Made by a program: the position numbers and the translations under genes | Shown here: positions 11,795 to 23,935 of the stretch, in pieces | Layout: the number at the start of each line of letters is the position of its first letter | Position numbering within the stretch: the first letter of the stretch is position 1 | The notes under the pieces: model-generated | The model's database searches: none | Told to the model about the DNA's origin: nothing | What the model saw: only the letters and a program-made list of their open reading frames with translations | DNA from: Cavia porcellus | Taxonomy: Eukaryota > Chordata > Mammalia > Rodentia > Caviidae | Length of the DNA: 64,000 nucleotides | Direction: 5' to 3' | NCBI RefSeq assembly: GCF_034190915.1 | Contig: NW_026947490.1 | Span: 67,569,494-67,633,493 of the forward strand

Positions 11795-13150
11795 CCTTAA
11801 TAATAACAACAACAAGACCATATGGAGATGCTTTACTTTGGGGGAAAAAATTAATTCTTCAGGCATCAAAGAGAAGCCTTGTAATTACAGAAATGTGGCC
11901 AAGTTCATCAAGTTGGAAAATTAACTTAATGGCCAGCTTGGATTGACTTCATGTGCTTCTCCAGAGCCAGTTAGAAACACTGACCGTGTTGCACAGAAGG
12001 GACCCTTTATTTAGTCATCAAGACCTGTTGTGGGATGCGGGTGGGGGGCCTCCAGTCGTCTGAGAAAAGGGATTTCAACCCTCTGAAAAGTCATCCACCA
12101 TTTTGACAAGAAATTCCAAGGTCATTTGGTCTGGGTCAAAGAAAAAGGAAAGACATTTTTTAATTAAGAAATCAGTGCAAAAGCAAAATGCCTTTGTATG
12201 TTGAGTCGCTAAGAGACGTGGGGAAATCTGCTGGAGCTCACTAAGCTTTCTTTAATAAACGCAGATTCTTTGGAGAGCCCGTGGCCCCCCCAGAAGAGGC
12301 ACGGAAATGAATGTTGACCTCAGGTGGCCACAGAGAAGTTGGCTGCAGCCAAGGATGTCATTGCCGGGCTCCCGAAGCCACCAGCCTTGGCGAGTGGGCA
12401 GCCTGCAGCGAGACTTCAACCTCCCCGCTCCACCCCCCACCCTGCCTTCTGTCTCACCTACTATATACTACCACATCAGTGCTTAGGGACCCAGGCTGAG
12501 CTGGAGACCTAACCAAGGACTCCTGGCCCCGAGGACAGAAGGGTCAGGCAGGTCCTGCTGTGCGCCATCCAGTCGCGGTGACATTGTTATTTCCAGACTG
12601 TCTGCTCCCAGGCCTTAGTCGGCCACCTCAGTGAGGGCCGTCCTGGGAAGGTCTCTCTGAAATAGCCTCCTGCTTGCTTTTTTATGCTCAAAGTGAAGCT
12701 GAAACCAGTAATTCAAAACATAGCCCTGCACTTCCTCGAAGACGCTGCCCCAGCAGAAGGGCCCCGCCCTGGCCAGCACCCCGCTTGCCTAGGCATTCTG
12801 CCTTTCATTACAGGGGAGCCCTGGCAGACAGGAACCCTGCTTCCTCCCGCACAGCAATCTGGGCTCATCCACAGCTCGCTGCTCCTTTCTGAAATCATTT
12901 GAACTATAAAGTAATTACAGGGATACACAGCCCCAAAATAAGATCAACAGCTGAGCTTTGTAGTTTTCATGGAAGCCCACATATCATTTCTCCCAGGACC
13001 CCAGCGTAGGCTTGATTTCCATAATCACAGCGTTGCGCCTGTGTTTTCTAATTACCGCACTGGCCCTCTGCAGTTTTTCTTCTGAACTTTGAACCTCAGG
13101 GTGCCACTGAGGGTGGGTGCTGTCACCTGGTTGCTGTCTGGCTTCTCTGC
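11795..13150. other. Non-repetitive block, possible conserved noncoding DNA
   Basis: No transposon recognised over more than 1.3 kb. 12,640-13,080 contains AT-core motifs (AAAGTAATTACAGGG, TTTTCTAATTACCGC, ATTTCCATAATCACAG) typical of developmental enhancers. No coding exon structure. Confidence 0.35.
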
Positions 13151-13153
13151 TCA

Positions 13154-13216
13154 CATCTCCACCTTCCCCAAGTACATCTCCACCTTCCCCAAGCACATCT
13201 CCACCTTCCCCAAGTA
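13154..13216. repeat. 21-bp minisatellite, three copies
   Basis: CATCTCCACCTTCCCCAAG plus TA/CA repeated three times almost perfectly at 13154, 13175 and 13196. Confidence 0.95.
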
Positions 13217-13891
13217 CAGTGCCTGTTTGCTGGCTCTTCATTCTTTATCAAAGTCCTCCTCCTGCAAAGGAAAATAGTGTTTTGGGGGGAAGATCAGGCA
13301 CGGTAATTATATTCCTGATCACATGTAATTTAAGAGAAAACCAGTACATGAGAGAGGTTGTTTAGCTCTTGACTGGGTATAATTCCGTGGTAGGACCACA
13401 GGCACCCCACAGCCACCTGGGTGTCCTTCAAAGCCACCCTTAGCTCAGCAGCCGAAAGGTTAATTACAAGGGAAGTTCAGCTTCCCAGCAGCCGCTGGGC
13501 TGTCATCAGAGTGCAGTTTTCAGCTTCCAGCTGTTCACCCAGTTGCACCAGCCTGCTCCCCCATGCCGGCACCAGCAACACAAGGACGCCTGGTGCCACA
13601 CTAATGTCATGCCTGCCCTTTTGTTCTAAGAACTTCAGAGAGGCCACCCAGGTCACTTGCCCAATTCAGTGAGCTAGCTGATGGGTAAATTATTGAGCAG
13701 CTACTCCTGGGGCAGCGGTGTACCAAGCACGGCATGGGTTATTCACTTGTGACACACAGGCAGTACCCGCGCAAGCACTGCTGGGAGGATGGGTTAGGAG
13801 AACAAGAACAGGACCGTCCCAGTGAACCCGGAGCACAGCTTGATACAGTAAGCACCCGGTAAACATTAGATAAAATTTTGACTTAAAAGTT

Positions 13892-13960
13892 CTCAGCTGG
13901 CTGCATGGCTCAGGAGCTGAGCACAAGCTTTATATGTGTGAAAGCCAGCACAGAAAAAAG
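13892..13960 (+). repeat. Degraded ID SINE
   Basis: CTGGCTGCATGGCTCAGGAG and GAAAGCCAGCACAGAAAAAAG keep the ID spacing; the B box is eroded. Confidence 0.4.
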
Positions 13961-13969
13961 TTATTAAGA

Positions 13970-14165
13970 TTCAGTGAATTACATGTGCAATGCTTTGTGT
14001 GTATTATCTGACCTCATGTTTACAATAATACTATGGAGAAAATGCCATTCTTGTTCATACTTCAAAGAAAACTGAGGTTTAGAGAGATCAAAACATGTGC
14101 CCAAGGTTACGCAGCTAGTTATAGAAGTGGGATTTAAACTCAGGAAGTGTGACTCAGCAGCCTAG
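13970..14165 (-). repeat. MIR SINE (antisense)
   Basis: TATTATCTGACCTCATGTTTAC, GAGGTTTAGAGAGATCAAAACATG and CCAAGGTTACGCAGCTAGTTATAG in antisense MIR order. Confidence 0.75.
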
Positions 14166-15074
14166 TATTTAATCAAAACATCACTTTGTCTCCCTTCCTC
14201 CCTGCCCCACCTCTTTCTTATCTTCCTCATGTAAATATATATCTAATGTTCTACATCTTTAAATAATAAACTCCATGCAAACCACCTTGTCGTCATCAGA
14301 ACTGAAGGATGATTACATCCCTCAAAGGGACTCCTCTGAATCACAGAGCGTGTCCTGCGTCTCAGATAGACTGATTCGTCTGGAGGTCACGCACAGGATT
14401 TTCTTGCAAACCCCCCTTTATTTGCATGCACCTCGTCTCCAGCAGCAGAAAAGGTGCTCACCATTGCATGACCACCACATGAGCACTTCGTGCAGTGTCA
14501 ACCTAGCAATGCACATTAAGTGAGTTAAACACAGGGGATAAAAGTGCAAACAAAAAGCACTATTTGCCCTCCAAGGAAACTTACATTCCCAGACACAGAA
14601 GCTAAAGAAAGTCTCAGTGTTTCTGGAACTTGGAAGCCAATGACAGAAGCTCTCAAATGATCGACACCCACATCACCATCACCATCAAACCCAGAGCCTC
14701 AGGCAAGCAAGGTGGCCACTGAATGGTGTCTCCAGCCCACAGCCCTATATTTTAATGAAATGAAGGTAATTCCCAGCGCAGTATGGGACAAGGACATACA
14801 TAAAGTTGCAATAGCTTTTCAATTAAAAATAGTCTCTGAGAGCTGCAAACACAGCCACATTGGGTAGGTTGTGTCCCATTCATCCAACCGTTTACGTGGA
14901 GAACACTCAGAAGGGATCGGGTGTAGGCAGTCATGTGTACGAGGTGGCTCCTTGGTATATCATGGTGACTAAAAACAAAGGAAAACGTACGAGGAAGCTC
15001 TGGACTTATTTATTCAAAAGTTAAGCATTGACTGTCAACTACAAGTTGCACACTGAAAGTGATATTAAGAATTT

Positions 15075-15192
15075 TCTTTCCAGTATTAGAGATTGAAGCT
15101 GGAGATACAGCTCAGGCTGGGTTTATATTTATAATCCTCCTGCCTCAGCCTTCCGGAGTGCAGGGATAATAAGTGGGCCCCACCGCACCCAG
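15075..15192 (-). repeat. B1/B1-dID SINE fragment (antisense)
   Basis: TCCTCCTGCCTCAGCCTTCC and GGGCCCCACCGCACCC are antisense B1; CAGTATTAGAGATTGAAGC before them resembles the antisense ID end. Confidence 0.65.
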
Positions 15193-15924
15193 TGAGATGA
15201 AGAATTTTAAGAAGTGATGGTAGGCTTTCAAAAGTGCTCCACTGAGTGGAAGGGAACGCACACATGTGATACAATGCTTTGAGTTTCAGTGGTTCCTTGA
15301 AACTTGCAAAGGCCTTTTACACGATCATCCAAATTCAGCATAACAGAGTGTGACCTGTGTCTTTCTCAGCACATGAGAAAGGTTGACCTAGGGGTGTGAA
15401 TGGAGAATTAGGGGGTTTTGCTTCCTTTAGGTTCATTGAAGCCTTGACACGTTGGCCCAAATAGCACACATCTGACCAGGACCAAGTGAGCCCCTGTTGC
15501 TTGGCAACTTCTGGCAGAGAAGGCAAATTAGAGGTTGTGTTTGTGCTGCAGTTCAGTGTCTGTAATCCACTACCCAAGAGTATAGTTAGAGGGAGCCTGG
15601 TTAATATACCATGCACTAATTAAACAGCCATTGACCATCCTCTCTAGGCTCAGAGAACTCAGGGTCCTGTGGGGAAGTCAACGTGTAAACAGATGATGAC
15701 AATACCAGGGAGCAGATGCCTGAAAAAGACAGATTGCCCTGAAGCCCCAGGGAATGTGCCACTCTGCAAGGGTCAGGAGAAGCAGGAAACATTTTAATAG
15801 GGTTTTGAAGGATGCAGAGGAGGTAGCCTGGCAGAGTAGGAGAGGAAACAGTCCAAAAGGCAACAAAACCACATGAACAGACAGCACAAATAATACCATA
15901 CTAACACAACCCTTTCACCTTTCT

Positions 15925-16055
15925 CATTTAGTTAAACAGCATGGGAGGCAGGAAGGTAAATGTTAACATTCCTTTCTTACAAAGGTAGAAGCTGGGACTC
16001 AGACATGTCACTTTCTAAAATAGTGCTAGCAGGTCACTTAACTCCAAGTGAGTCC
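15925..16055 (-). repeat. MIR SINE fragment (antisense)
   Basis: ACAAAGGTAGAAGCTGGGACTCAGACATGTC resembles the antisense MIR core; eroded. Confidence 0.4.
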
Positions 16056-16059
16056 ATTT

Positions 16060-17220
16060 CCCTTCCACCTGGGACAGGCATAAGTCTCTAAAACTGAAAG
16101 AAATGGTCCTTGGAGGACCACCTGAACAGCCTCAGAGTTGGAAGCCAGCGTCGGTGGTTGGATGGTGAGCATTTATAATGTAACAGGGCTTCATGACATC
16201 ACGGCTGCAGTCGATGGGTAAAAGGTTCTGGCTGGATGTTGCTGTGACCTCACCCCTCAGCCCAAGAGTCTGTCATAAAGCAAAAAAGGAGCCACTTCAA
16301 CCACAGGCTTCTGTCACCTCTGGAAGGCTGGCTTGGAGATTAACGGTGGTTATAACTCCATGCAGCTACAGTGAAAACACCTGAGACCAGGGACTCAGGA
16401 ACAAAAAGACATTGATCTTCTCACCACCGTGGAGCCTGAGAAGCCCAAGCTCTCCGGCATCTACTGAGTACATTCTTGAAGCACCAGTGGCAGAAGGCAG
16501 AAGGGCAGGGACGGCAAGAGGAGGGCAAGGGCCACTCTGCGGTGACAGCAGCACTGTATTCACAGGACGGCCCACAGTCCGGAACCGCCCACCACACCCC
16601 ATCTCCCAGCACTGCACGCCGGGGATAGGTTGCCCACGTGTGCGCTCTTGAGATGTATTCAGGCCCTGCTGGTGCCCGCACTGCCTGGACCTCTGTGCCC
16701 TACAGAGGCCAAGCTGGCCTCCCCGCCATGGCACCCTCCTCAGCACTGCAGGCCGTCCTTCGCCTCACCCTTAGAGGCTCACCTCCTTCCGCAGCTCTGA
16801 GTGCTCGACACACTCGTACACTTACACCAGTGGATGCAAAAGTGAGTGAAAGCCCTTCTCAGCTGCACTGCTGCCTGATGTTTAAAACCTGATTTTGGTG
16901 CACCTCAGTAGTATTCGGGTGGGCTTGATTTGGGTTCCAGTGGATCAATAGCAACTTGTTAAAATGATCTGCTGGATGCCGTGGAGTTCAGCAGGGACTT
17001 CCATTTACAAAGGACAAATCAGAAAGCTACACTCTTCTCCACTGGTACCTCAGAAGGAAAATCCCACAGCTCTTTCCTTCCAGAAATCTGAGATTTTTTT
17101 CTTAAAGCTTTATTTTTGAGCGTCATAAAACTATAAGAAGGACTTCTTTCCCTTCAACATACTCAACCGCAAACACTGCTCCTCCATTAATGTGTGTGAC
17201 CTAAAGGATGTTACCGTCAG
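16060..17220. other. Intergenic, no gene seen
   Basis: GC-richer around 16.4-16.8 kb, giving overlapping chance frames of up to 126 codons on both strands. No homology recognised. Confidence 0.5.
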
Positions 17221-18434
17221 AGTTGGGTGCAGGGGTGCAAGCCTATAACCTCAGCACTCTGGGAAACAGAGGCAGGAGGGTCACCAGTTCAAGCCCAGTT
17301 GCAAAACCTGAATGTGGTGTGTACATTTCTGCTTCTTCTGCTAATTACCTCAGTAGCTGCTCAAAATATTAGACAACAAAGCAATGACATGTCAGACTCT
17401 GAAATTCCCTGACCTTATCCTCATCCTCTTATGGGAAGGCATTACTGGCTCCTCTTGGTGGAAATCTTTGTTATCTGTACTCATAATTATCCTGTTGATC
17501 CTGTTATTTGGCCCATGTATACCTAATTGTTTCTTTGGCTTTGTCTCCTCCAGACTGAAAGCTATAAGACTACCTCAGATGGAAATGCCTGGTGTCTATT
17601 GAGGGCTTTTAGGTAGGACCTCTGCAGAGTATCTCTGCCTGCCTGCCGACCAACAGCTACCTCCTGTAGAAGGCAGATGGGTCTCACCCACTTTTTCTTC
17701 ACAGCAGCCCAGGGTTCTTCTTCAGAGTGGGGAATGTTACAAGCAGCTAAGTTGGAGTAAAATATTGTAAGCAGTCAGATAGGGCTGGGCCTTCAAAGGA
17801 CCAATGTAGAAGACCCGACACCTTGCAAATGTGGGGGAGACATCCCTCTCTGCTGAGGGCCAGACCTCAAGACAAAAGATGAAACCAGTGCACCCACATA
17901 CTTCTCCTAGAGATAAATACAGGGATTGATCTACTAAGTGGGTGTCCATCTCCTTGAGGAAGCCAGAAGGAGCCACTAACCCAGCCCTCCAGGAAGAACC
18001 CCTGTTCTGTATTCATGCTCCTTGTCACATGATGCACCTCCCCCTTTGATCCTAATTTAATCCATTTTATCCGAGCAATTATACTTGTAATCTTACTGGT
18101 TGATCATAGTTTTGTCCCACCTTATGCCTACCTTGTAATTTCTCTTTTTTTTTTCCACCTTGGACCTGCTTCATGTATAGATTTGCTCTATAAAAATTTC
18201 TAAAAAACATACAGTTCTTGGCAACTCACTCAGGATTCCTTCTGTCTCTTTCAGACAAAAGTTTTTTTCCCCAATAAATGTATTCTGCTCTAAAACAAAA
18301 CAAAACAAAAAAGTTCAAGCCCAACTTGGGCAACTTACTGAGAGTGTATCTAAAAATAAAAACATAAAAGGGGCTAAGGATGTAGCTGAGTACAATTGCC
18401 CTTGGCTCATTCCCTAGTATGATAAAAAAGAAAA
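17221..18434 (+). repeat. B1-dID SINE split by the retroviral retrocopy
   Basis: The B1 left part lies at 17221-17297 (GGGTGCAGGGGTGCAAGCCTATAAC..., GAGGCAGGAGGGTC). The B1 right part and ID moiety lie at 18312-18434 (TTGGGCAACTTACTGAGAG..., GGGGCTAAGGATGTAGCTGA). Joined, they make about 190-200 bases, the length of other B1-dID copies in this window, so the 1-kb block between them is a later insertion. Confidence 0.75.
17302..18311 (+). pseudogene. Processed retrocopy of an endogenous gammaretrovirus-like transcript (env 3' end, U3, R, A-rich tail)
   Basis: About 17,384-17,600 encodes the last part of an envelope transmembrane subunit: a long hydrophobic anchor followed by the FGPCI-type motif and short cytoplasmic tail seen in gammaretroviral and syncytin-like envelopes. 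Only this C-terminal fragment is present, so it is not a functional envelope. A stop and a purine-rich tract (AGAGTGGGGAA) precede an LTR-like U3 starting TGTTAC at 17735. The promoter box TATAAAAA lies at 18189-18196 and AATAAA at 18273-18278. The sequence then passes straight into an A-rich tail (about 18292-18311) where U5 would be expected. The block is flanked by AGTTCAAGCCCA at 17286-17297 and 18312-18323. Together these suggest an RNA copied and inserted by L1 machinery rather than a provirus. Confidence 0.7.
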
Positions 18435-20640
18435 GCCACTGAGCACAGAGCAAACCTTCCCAGTTCCCAAGGAGGGGTTTCACCCATGCATGTACCCAAA
18501 TTTATCTGGGGGGTACATTCTCCTAGAGTCAGAGAATGAGTTAAAATAAAACTATTGGTGGCACTCCACCAAATAGTTTGCTCACCAAATAGTTAATTCC
18601 TTTTGCAAAAGGTAATCCTCATCAACTTTTTCAGAGCTAGAAAGTGAGTCATTCAGCCACACGGTTTCAAGCTGTAATTCATGCCTTCATGTTCTCAAAG
18701 AGCAGGGTAACACCAAGTTCACACAGCAGCTAGGAACGTGATAAATCCAGCAGGCCCACGGCAATCCCTGCCTAAACTAACAACTCATTTATTGCTACAG
18801 TGCGCGGCTGTTGTCATCACTTCTCTGCCTCTAATTACCTTCCATCTGTTTCGTGTTTGAAGTTTACAACACTTGCCCGCCTTGGCTACACTAGTTTATA
18901 TCTAACACCAAACACATGTTTATGTTTACCACATACCAGTTCTGCATTCTTGACTTAAAATTATATCAATTTATAATCCTATTAATGGAAAACTTATGAG
19001 AAGGATCCGGCTGCTTTAATAGAAGTAGAGAACCACCATTTGGATGCTGTTAAACACAAACCCACAGCAAAGGCTAAATGCTCCAATCGGACGCACCCTG
19101 TTCTGATAGGTAGGCTTCCTGAAATGCTATCGTGGCCACTGAGTATAGACCATCAGTTAGAGTTCAGTTTCTGGGGCTTCATGATGGAGTCCTCATCCTT
19201 ATTGGAATGATAAAGAGAATTTGAGTGTGGTTTGTTGAAAACATCAAATTTGGTCTGGAGGTGTAGTTCAGTGGTAGAATACATGCTCAAGATGCATGAA
19301 ACCTGAATTCGGTCTGCAGCACACTGAAAATCAAATGTGAATTAGTGTCTTTAACTTAGCATTTTTAAGGTCAATTTTTGTTTCAGTGTTGAGAATGAAG
19401 GGGAAGCCAGGAAAGCAGGGTGCGTTATCAATTGGTGATAGTTCCCCCACTTGTAGCTCCCTAGGACAGACTGGATACGTGTTTGGACATCTGTATTCTA
19501 CTGTTGAATGATTTCCAAAGAAAACTACAGATAAGAACATTACTTGGACCTTGGACCATTTCTGAGTGCTTGCAGCTCTTTTTTAAGAAATGCTTTGGGA
19601 ACGGTAAGGGGTGAAATTCTGCCCGCACAGGCTTCCTTCCTCTCAAAGGAGAAACCACCCTTCCCTTCAGCCTCCTTTGTCAATTTCCATCCTTTTGGTA
19701 AGGACCAGGCAGAAGCTTGCTTGAAACTTGGTCTTCAGAACCAATGAGTGAATGAAAGACTTGATGACGTTTAATGTACTCCTAAGCAGCGTTCTTTTAA
19801 AATGATAAGGATCCTTCATCTAAGATAAACCAGGGGGACGTTATTGGTTGGCAGTCTGGACTCTGAAAGAAGCAGTAGTTTGAGGGAAACCTGCCCTACA
19901 GCCTGCAGAGTGCCAAGCATGGCAGCTTTTGTCGCTGCATTGCCTGGACAGGGCACTGGGCCCTGGAAGGCTTTCCCTGGGTTCGTGAGAATTTTGCACT
20001 GAAAATTGGAGACATCAAAGGCAGTGAGAGTCTGCTGCTCTGTGACGTCCTAAGGTGTGGACTGAAGCATCACTTGGGTTTGTCTGAACTCGGTGGTCAG
20101 ATGCTTTCCCTTTAATTTGTGGCCCCTTTGGCCAGCCCAAAATCTAGGCAGCACTTTTACCCCTCATGGGGCTGGGGGTGAGGGCTAGGCAGATGACTCT
20201 CCAGGTCTGGTCCCCTGCACACCCAGTGCCCTGCACCCACTCAATCCAGCATAGACATGCTGCACAGCACAGTGCAAGAGGACGAGGAAGGGGCAGAGAG
20301 GAAGGGGTAGAGAACATGCTGTATCAGCTTTTCAGCAGCCTGAGCTGCAGGAAGTCCTATCAAGGATCTGTACACCCTTCGCAAAGCAACCTCAGTCCGT
20401 CTGCTAGGGAGCCTTGTCTTACCCTGTGGTGATTTCAGTGAAATCCAAAAGACCTGTTAGGAACTGTCAGCCCTCTTTAAAATTCTGCTTAGACCTGAGG
20501 GCCTTTCCTGTTTTGCTGCAGTGGAGATCCCTATGTCTTGGACCCCACCGAGTAGGGTTTCAGCTGAGTTCAAGCCAAAGCCTCACCATGCGTTACAGCA
20601 GATGGCGAGCACACCTCACAGTACTGTGAAAGCCCCTGTG
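18435..20640. other. Intergenic, one ID SINE only
   Basis: Apart from the ID at 19252-19330 nothing is recognised; the frames here are short and without known domains. Confidence 0.5.
19252..19330 (+). repeat. ID SINE
   Basis: TGGAGGTGTAGTTCAGTGGTAGA and GAATTCGGTCTGCAGCAC. Confidence 0.7.
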
Positions 20641-20722
20641 TGATCAGGGGTAGCTTAGTGGTACAGCACGTGACAGTTGCACACAAAGCCCTAGTTCAAT
20701 CTTTGGCACCAAGAGGAAAAAA
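20640..20722 (+). repeat. ID SINE, diverged
   Basis: GGGGTAGCTTAGTGGTACAGCACG A box and TAGTTCAATCTTTGGCACC B box, then an A-rich tail. Confidence 0.65.
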
Positions 20723-21264
20723 ACCCACCCTCCTAGTGAAGGTGCATGGTCCAGGCACATGGTGCATTTGTGTGCACATCTCCATGTAAACACTTGTGCA
20801 CACACAACCACATGTTCGTTCTTTCAGAAGCAGAGCACACATTAGCTACCGACAGGTGCATGTTGGGTACGATAAAAAGGGACAGCCAGCTAGGATGGGT
20901 ATGGAGGGATCTCTGGGTGACCCCACCTCACGTGCCCCATGTGGAAGGGGAAGTTGCTCCTCTGCTCCGTGGAGTGGGGCCTGCAGAGCCTGGACCACAG
21001 CCCACTGTTGCACATGTTTGAAAGAAGGGCTGGCAATTCAAATCTTTATGTGAAAGCTTCCGATTTCTATGTGTCAGATGAAATACATTAAACACTATGC
21101 AAGCCAAAAATGCGCTCCACAAGCTGTGTGAATCCACTGCTCATCTCTTAGGCCTCTGCTTCTGCTGTCAAACGTGGGTGCATTTTCTGAGAATCACAGC
21201 CTTCAGTGCCTGTCTGTCTTTACAGATACAGCAACCTTTGCTTCTATGCTGCAGGGCGACTGTT

Positions 21265-21405
21265 AAGATGTGTTCATATATATTATTTCATCTGAATGTG
21301 ACAACTGTACAGGTCGGTGACATTACTGTTCTCCTTTTACAGGCAAAGAAACTGGCACTCCTGAAGCAGCATAACCCAGGGGCACATTCAGAGCCTTTGG
21401 TCCAA
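21265..21405 (-). repeat. MIR SINE (antisense)
   Basis: ATATTATTTCATCTGAATGTGAC, TTTTACAGGCAAAGAAACTGG and AGCATAACCCAGGGGCACA in antisense MIR order. Confidence 0.6.
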
Positions 21406-21734
21406 GACAGGCCTCTAACAAACTTCTATCTCCTAGCTAGATGACCACAGTCAGTATCCTCTTTTACTTATTTCTGAAATGTTTGGCCACTGCAAGCAGT
21501 GAGAATAATGCAAAATAAAGAAAGAGAGAGAGAGAAGCCAACCACATGTTGGGCACACAGGCGTGGTAACTCCGAGGATGGGCCCACCTCCCCGGGGCAC
21601 AGCACTGCACGCATATTGCACAGCATCAGGGATTAGGGCCTTATGCTCAGGCTTCTGGCAGTGGCTCTGGAAGTGAGTGGCCATTCTGCTGGAGACAGCA
21701 CTATCAGCTGGCCAACTCTGTTGAGATTAAGAAT

Positions 21735-22250
21735 TGTCTTAGTCCTTTCTGGTTGCTATGACAAAAAACTTTACAGTGAATTTGAAAACAATAAAAATGT
21801 ATTGCTTATAGTTTGGAGGCAAGGAAATCCCAGATGTTGGCATAGCACATGGGGTTCCTTGTGGATGGTGTTTCTGGTACTCTCAGGTGGTACAGCAGGA
21901 AACATGGGTGTATCAGCCACTTTCCTGTTGCTAAGGCCAAACACGCAAGACCCACAGCTTCAAGGAGGAAAGGCTGACGGGGTTCCCAAAGCCAGCCGGC
22001 TGCGTGGCAGACAAGGCAGAGTGCAGAGGCCTGGGGAGGATGCTGAGCCTTCCCTCGCGCCAGGAAGGGAGGATGGGGGACATGAATGTGTCCCTCCTTG
22101 GCCACAGCCCGGGGACCACCTCCTGCCAGGCCCCGCCTCCTAACAGCAGGACGACTGCTCATGTCATCCATGGGTGAGCCACTGATGGGTACAGCACCCC
22201 AGGGCCCATCACCTCCCAATGGCATTAGAGGGACATTTTAGATCTAAACT
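21735..22250 (-). mobile_element. MaLR (MST/THE1-like) LTR, antisense
   Basis: Begins TGTCTTAGTCCTTTCTGG and ends with CCCATCACCTCCCAATGGC...ACATTTTAGATCTAAAC, the antisense order of a MaLR LTR. The open frames of 139-166 codons across it are repeat-derived. Confidence 0.7.
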
Positions 22251-22283
22251 GCCATCCTTGTATGCATGTATGCATGTGTGTAT

Positions 22284-22362
22284 TCAGTGGCGCTGGGTTC
22301 ACACTCCAGGCCTCATGTATGCTAAGCAAGTGCTCCGCCACTGACCTGGAACTCAGCCCCCA
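22284..22362 (-). repeat. ID SINE (antisense)
   Basis: GCGCTGGGTTCACACTCCAGG and CTAAGCAAGTGCTCCGCCACTG, antisense order. Confidence 0.7.
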
Positions 22363-22547
22363 TCCTCCCTGTATAAGGACACTAATCCCACTCACCAGGA
22401 TGTAGACCTCAGGCCGTTGGCAGTTCCCAAAGGCTCCTACCTCTCAGTACTATCACAGTAGGGACTGAGATTCAATATAGAAAATTCCGGAAATTTACAG
22501 CCTGAAGGCAATCTCAGCACAGACACACACATTCAGGACAGCCAAAG

Positions 22548-22672
22548 AGAGAGCAGCACATGTCTGTTATCCTAGCACTCAGGAGGCTGAGGCAGGTGGA
22601 TCACCAAGAGTTCCAGGACAGCCAGAGCTACCTAAAGGATCCTGTCTCAAAAAAGAAAATAAATAAAGTTAA
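22548..22672 (+). repeat. B1 SINE
   Basis: GCACATGTCTGTTATCCTAGCACTCAGGAGG start, AGTTCCAGGACAGCCAG and CCTGTCTCAAAAAAG end. The AGTTCCAGGACAGCC part resembles quasi-dimeric rodent B1. Confidence 0.8.
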
Positions 22673-22879
22673 AACATAAAAATAAAAACCAGGACCTAGC
22701 AAGAATTTTGGTCCTATCAGATACTATCTACTGCATTACCAAGTCTGTAGATGACAACTTGTATCTATTTTACACAGAGAGAAATGTCATGACCTTAGTC
22801 ATTCTTAAAAGGCTTTCAGAACAGTATCATAAGATGGGACCATTTTGCCTTTTTTTCTAAGCATCTTATGTATATGTCA

Positions 22880-22905
22880 ATGTGTGTGTGTGTGTGTGTG
22901 TGTGT
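22880..22905. repeat. (TG)n microsatellite
   Basis: About 13 TG units. Confidence 0.95.
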
Positions 22906-23051
22906 ATAATAAAATGTGGAAGGACAGATATCAAGGCATTAATCTTTGGTTAATAAACTTTCTGGGTATTGAGATTACAATAGTTTTATTTTCTTTTAAT
23001 TAATCTAATATATAATTTTGCCCAAATGCACATATAATAAGAAAAAATAGT

Positions 23052-23125
23052 TGTCACGGGTCAAACCTAGTGCCTTTTACACAATGAGAAAATGCCCTGC
23101 CACTAAGCAACACTGCCAAGTCCTT
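23052..23125 (-). repeat. ID SINE (antisense), degraded
   Basis: GGGTCAAACCTAGTGCC and TGCCCTGCCACTAAGCAAC. Confidence 0.55.
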
Positions 23126-23342
23126 TTATGGAATTTTAAAAAGGTTTTAAAAATCTATTAATACCCACAGAACTGGACTTCTGCCTTAGGGAACCCCCTC
23201 AGGCTGAAATGTTTCAGGCACTCTTGAGATTTTAGGTTTTACAATTCTTCTTTGACACCAGCTACTATCCCATGGTGCTTAAGGGAGACTGGCACCCAAC
23301 CATGTAGGGTGTTAAAATTCCCTTTACAATCCCCATTTCAGA

Positions 23343-23422
23343 GCCAGGCATACTGGGAATGGAACCCTGATCCTCACACAAATTAGGCAAGTACCTTACC
23401 TCTGAGCTACATCCCCAGCCCC
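23343..23422 (-). repeat. ID SINE (antisense)
   Basis: ACTGGGAATGGAACCCTGATC and CTTACCTCTGAGCTACATCC with CCAGCCCC end. Confidence 0.75.
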
Positions 23423-23935
23423 ATCGTTAATGACCAGCACAGATGAAGGGTTCCTTTCCTGGGAAGGGAAAGAAAAGATGGCAAGGCCTAGCCCAGAAGA
23501 GTGGGTCACACAGTGAGGGGGACACTGGCCAGCTTCTGCATTTCCAGAACCCTGACCAGAAACCACAGCTTTGGCCTCAATCGCATGTGAGGTTCTCTGT
23601 GCTTTGGACGTGACCGCTCTTAAAACCACACTGCAGAGCTGGGCCCCTAGCAGTCACCAGTGACCTTTCTCACTGTCCCATTGGGGGTGGACACACGGCC
23701 AGCTCAGAAGACAAAGCTGCTCTCTGCCTGCCTCCCACAACGTCCTTTGGGAGTGCAGAGCAGGGCCTGCTCCCGGGCTTCCTGTCTGCACAAGGGAGGG
23801 GTGGCATGAAATCATTTGTTTACAGACTCTTTTACAGTAAAATGTAAAAAGAAAGCTATCTCAGGAAACATTCAATTTTATCTCTAAAAGCCACTTTAAA
23901 AAATATCATCTAGAAACATAAGAAACATATCAGGC

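Noticed and set aside
17384..17602. Possible domesticated (syncytin-like) envelope gene
   Set aside because: Only the membrane anchor and tail are present; there is no surface subunit, signal peptide or fusion region upstream, which is instead B1 sequence and unassigned DNA.
21643..22225. Frames of 166 codons (+) and 139 codons (-)
   Set aside because: They lie across a MaLR-type LTR; no protein family is recognised and they overlap on opposite strands.
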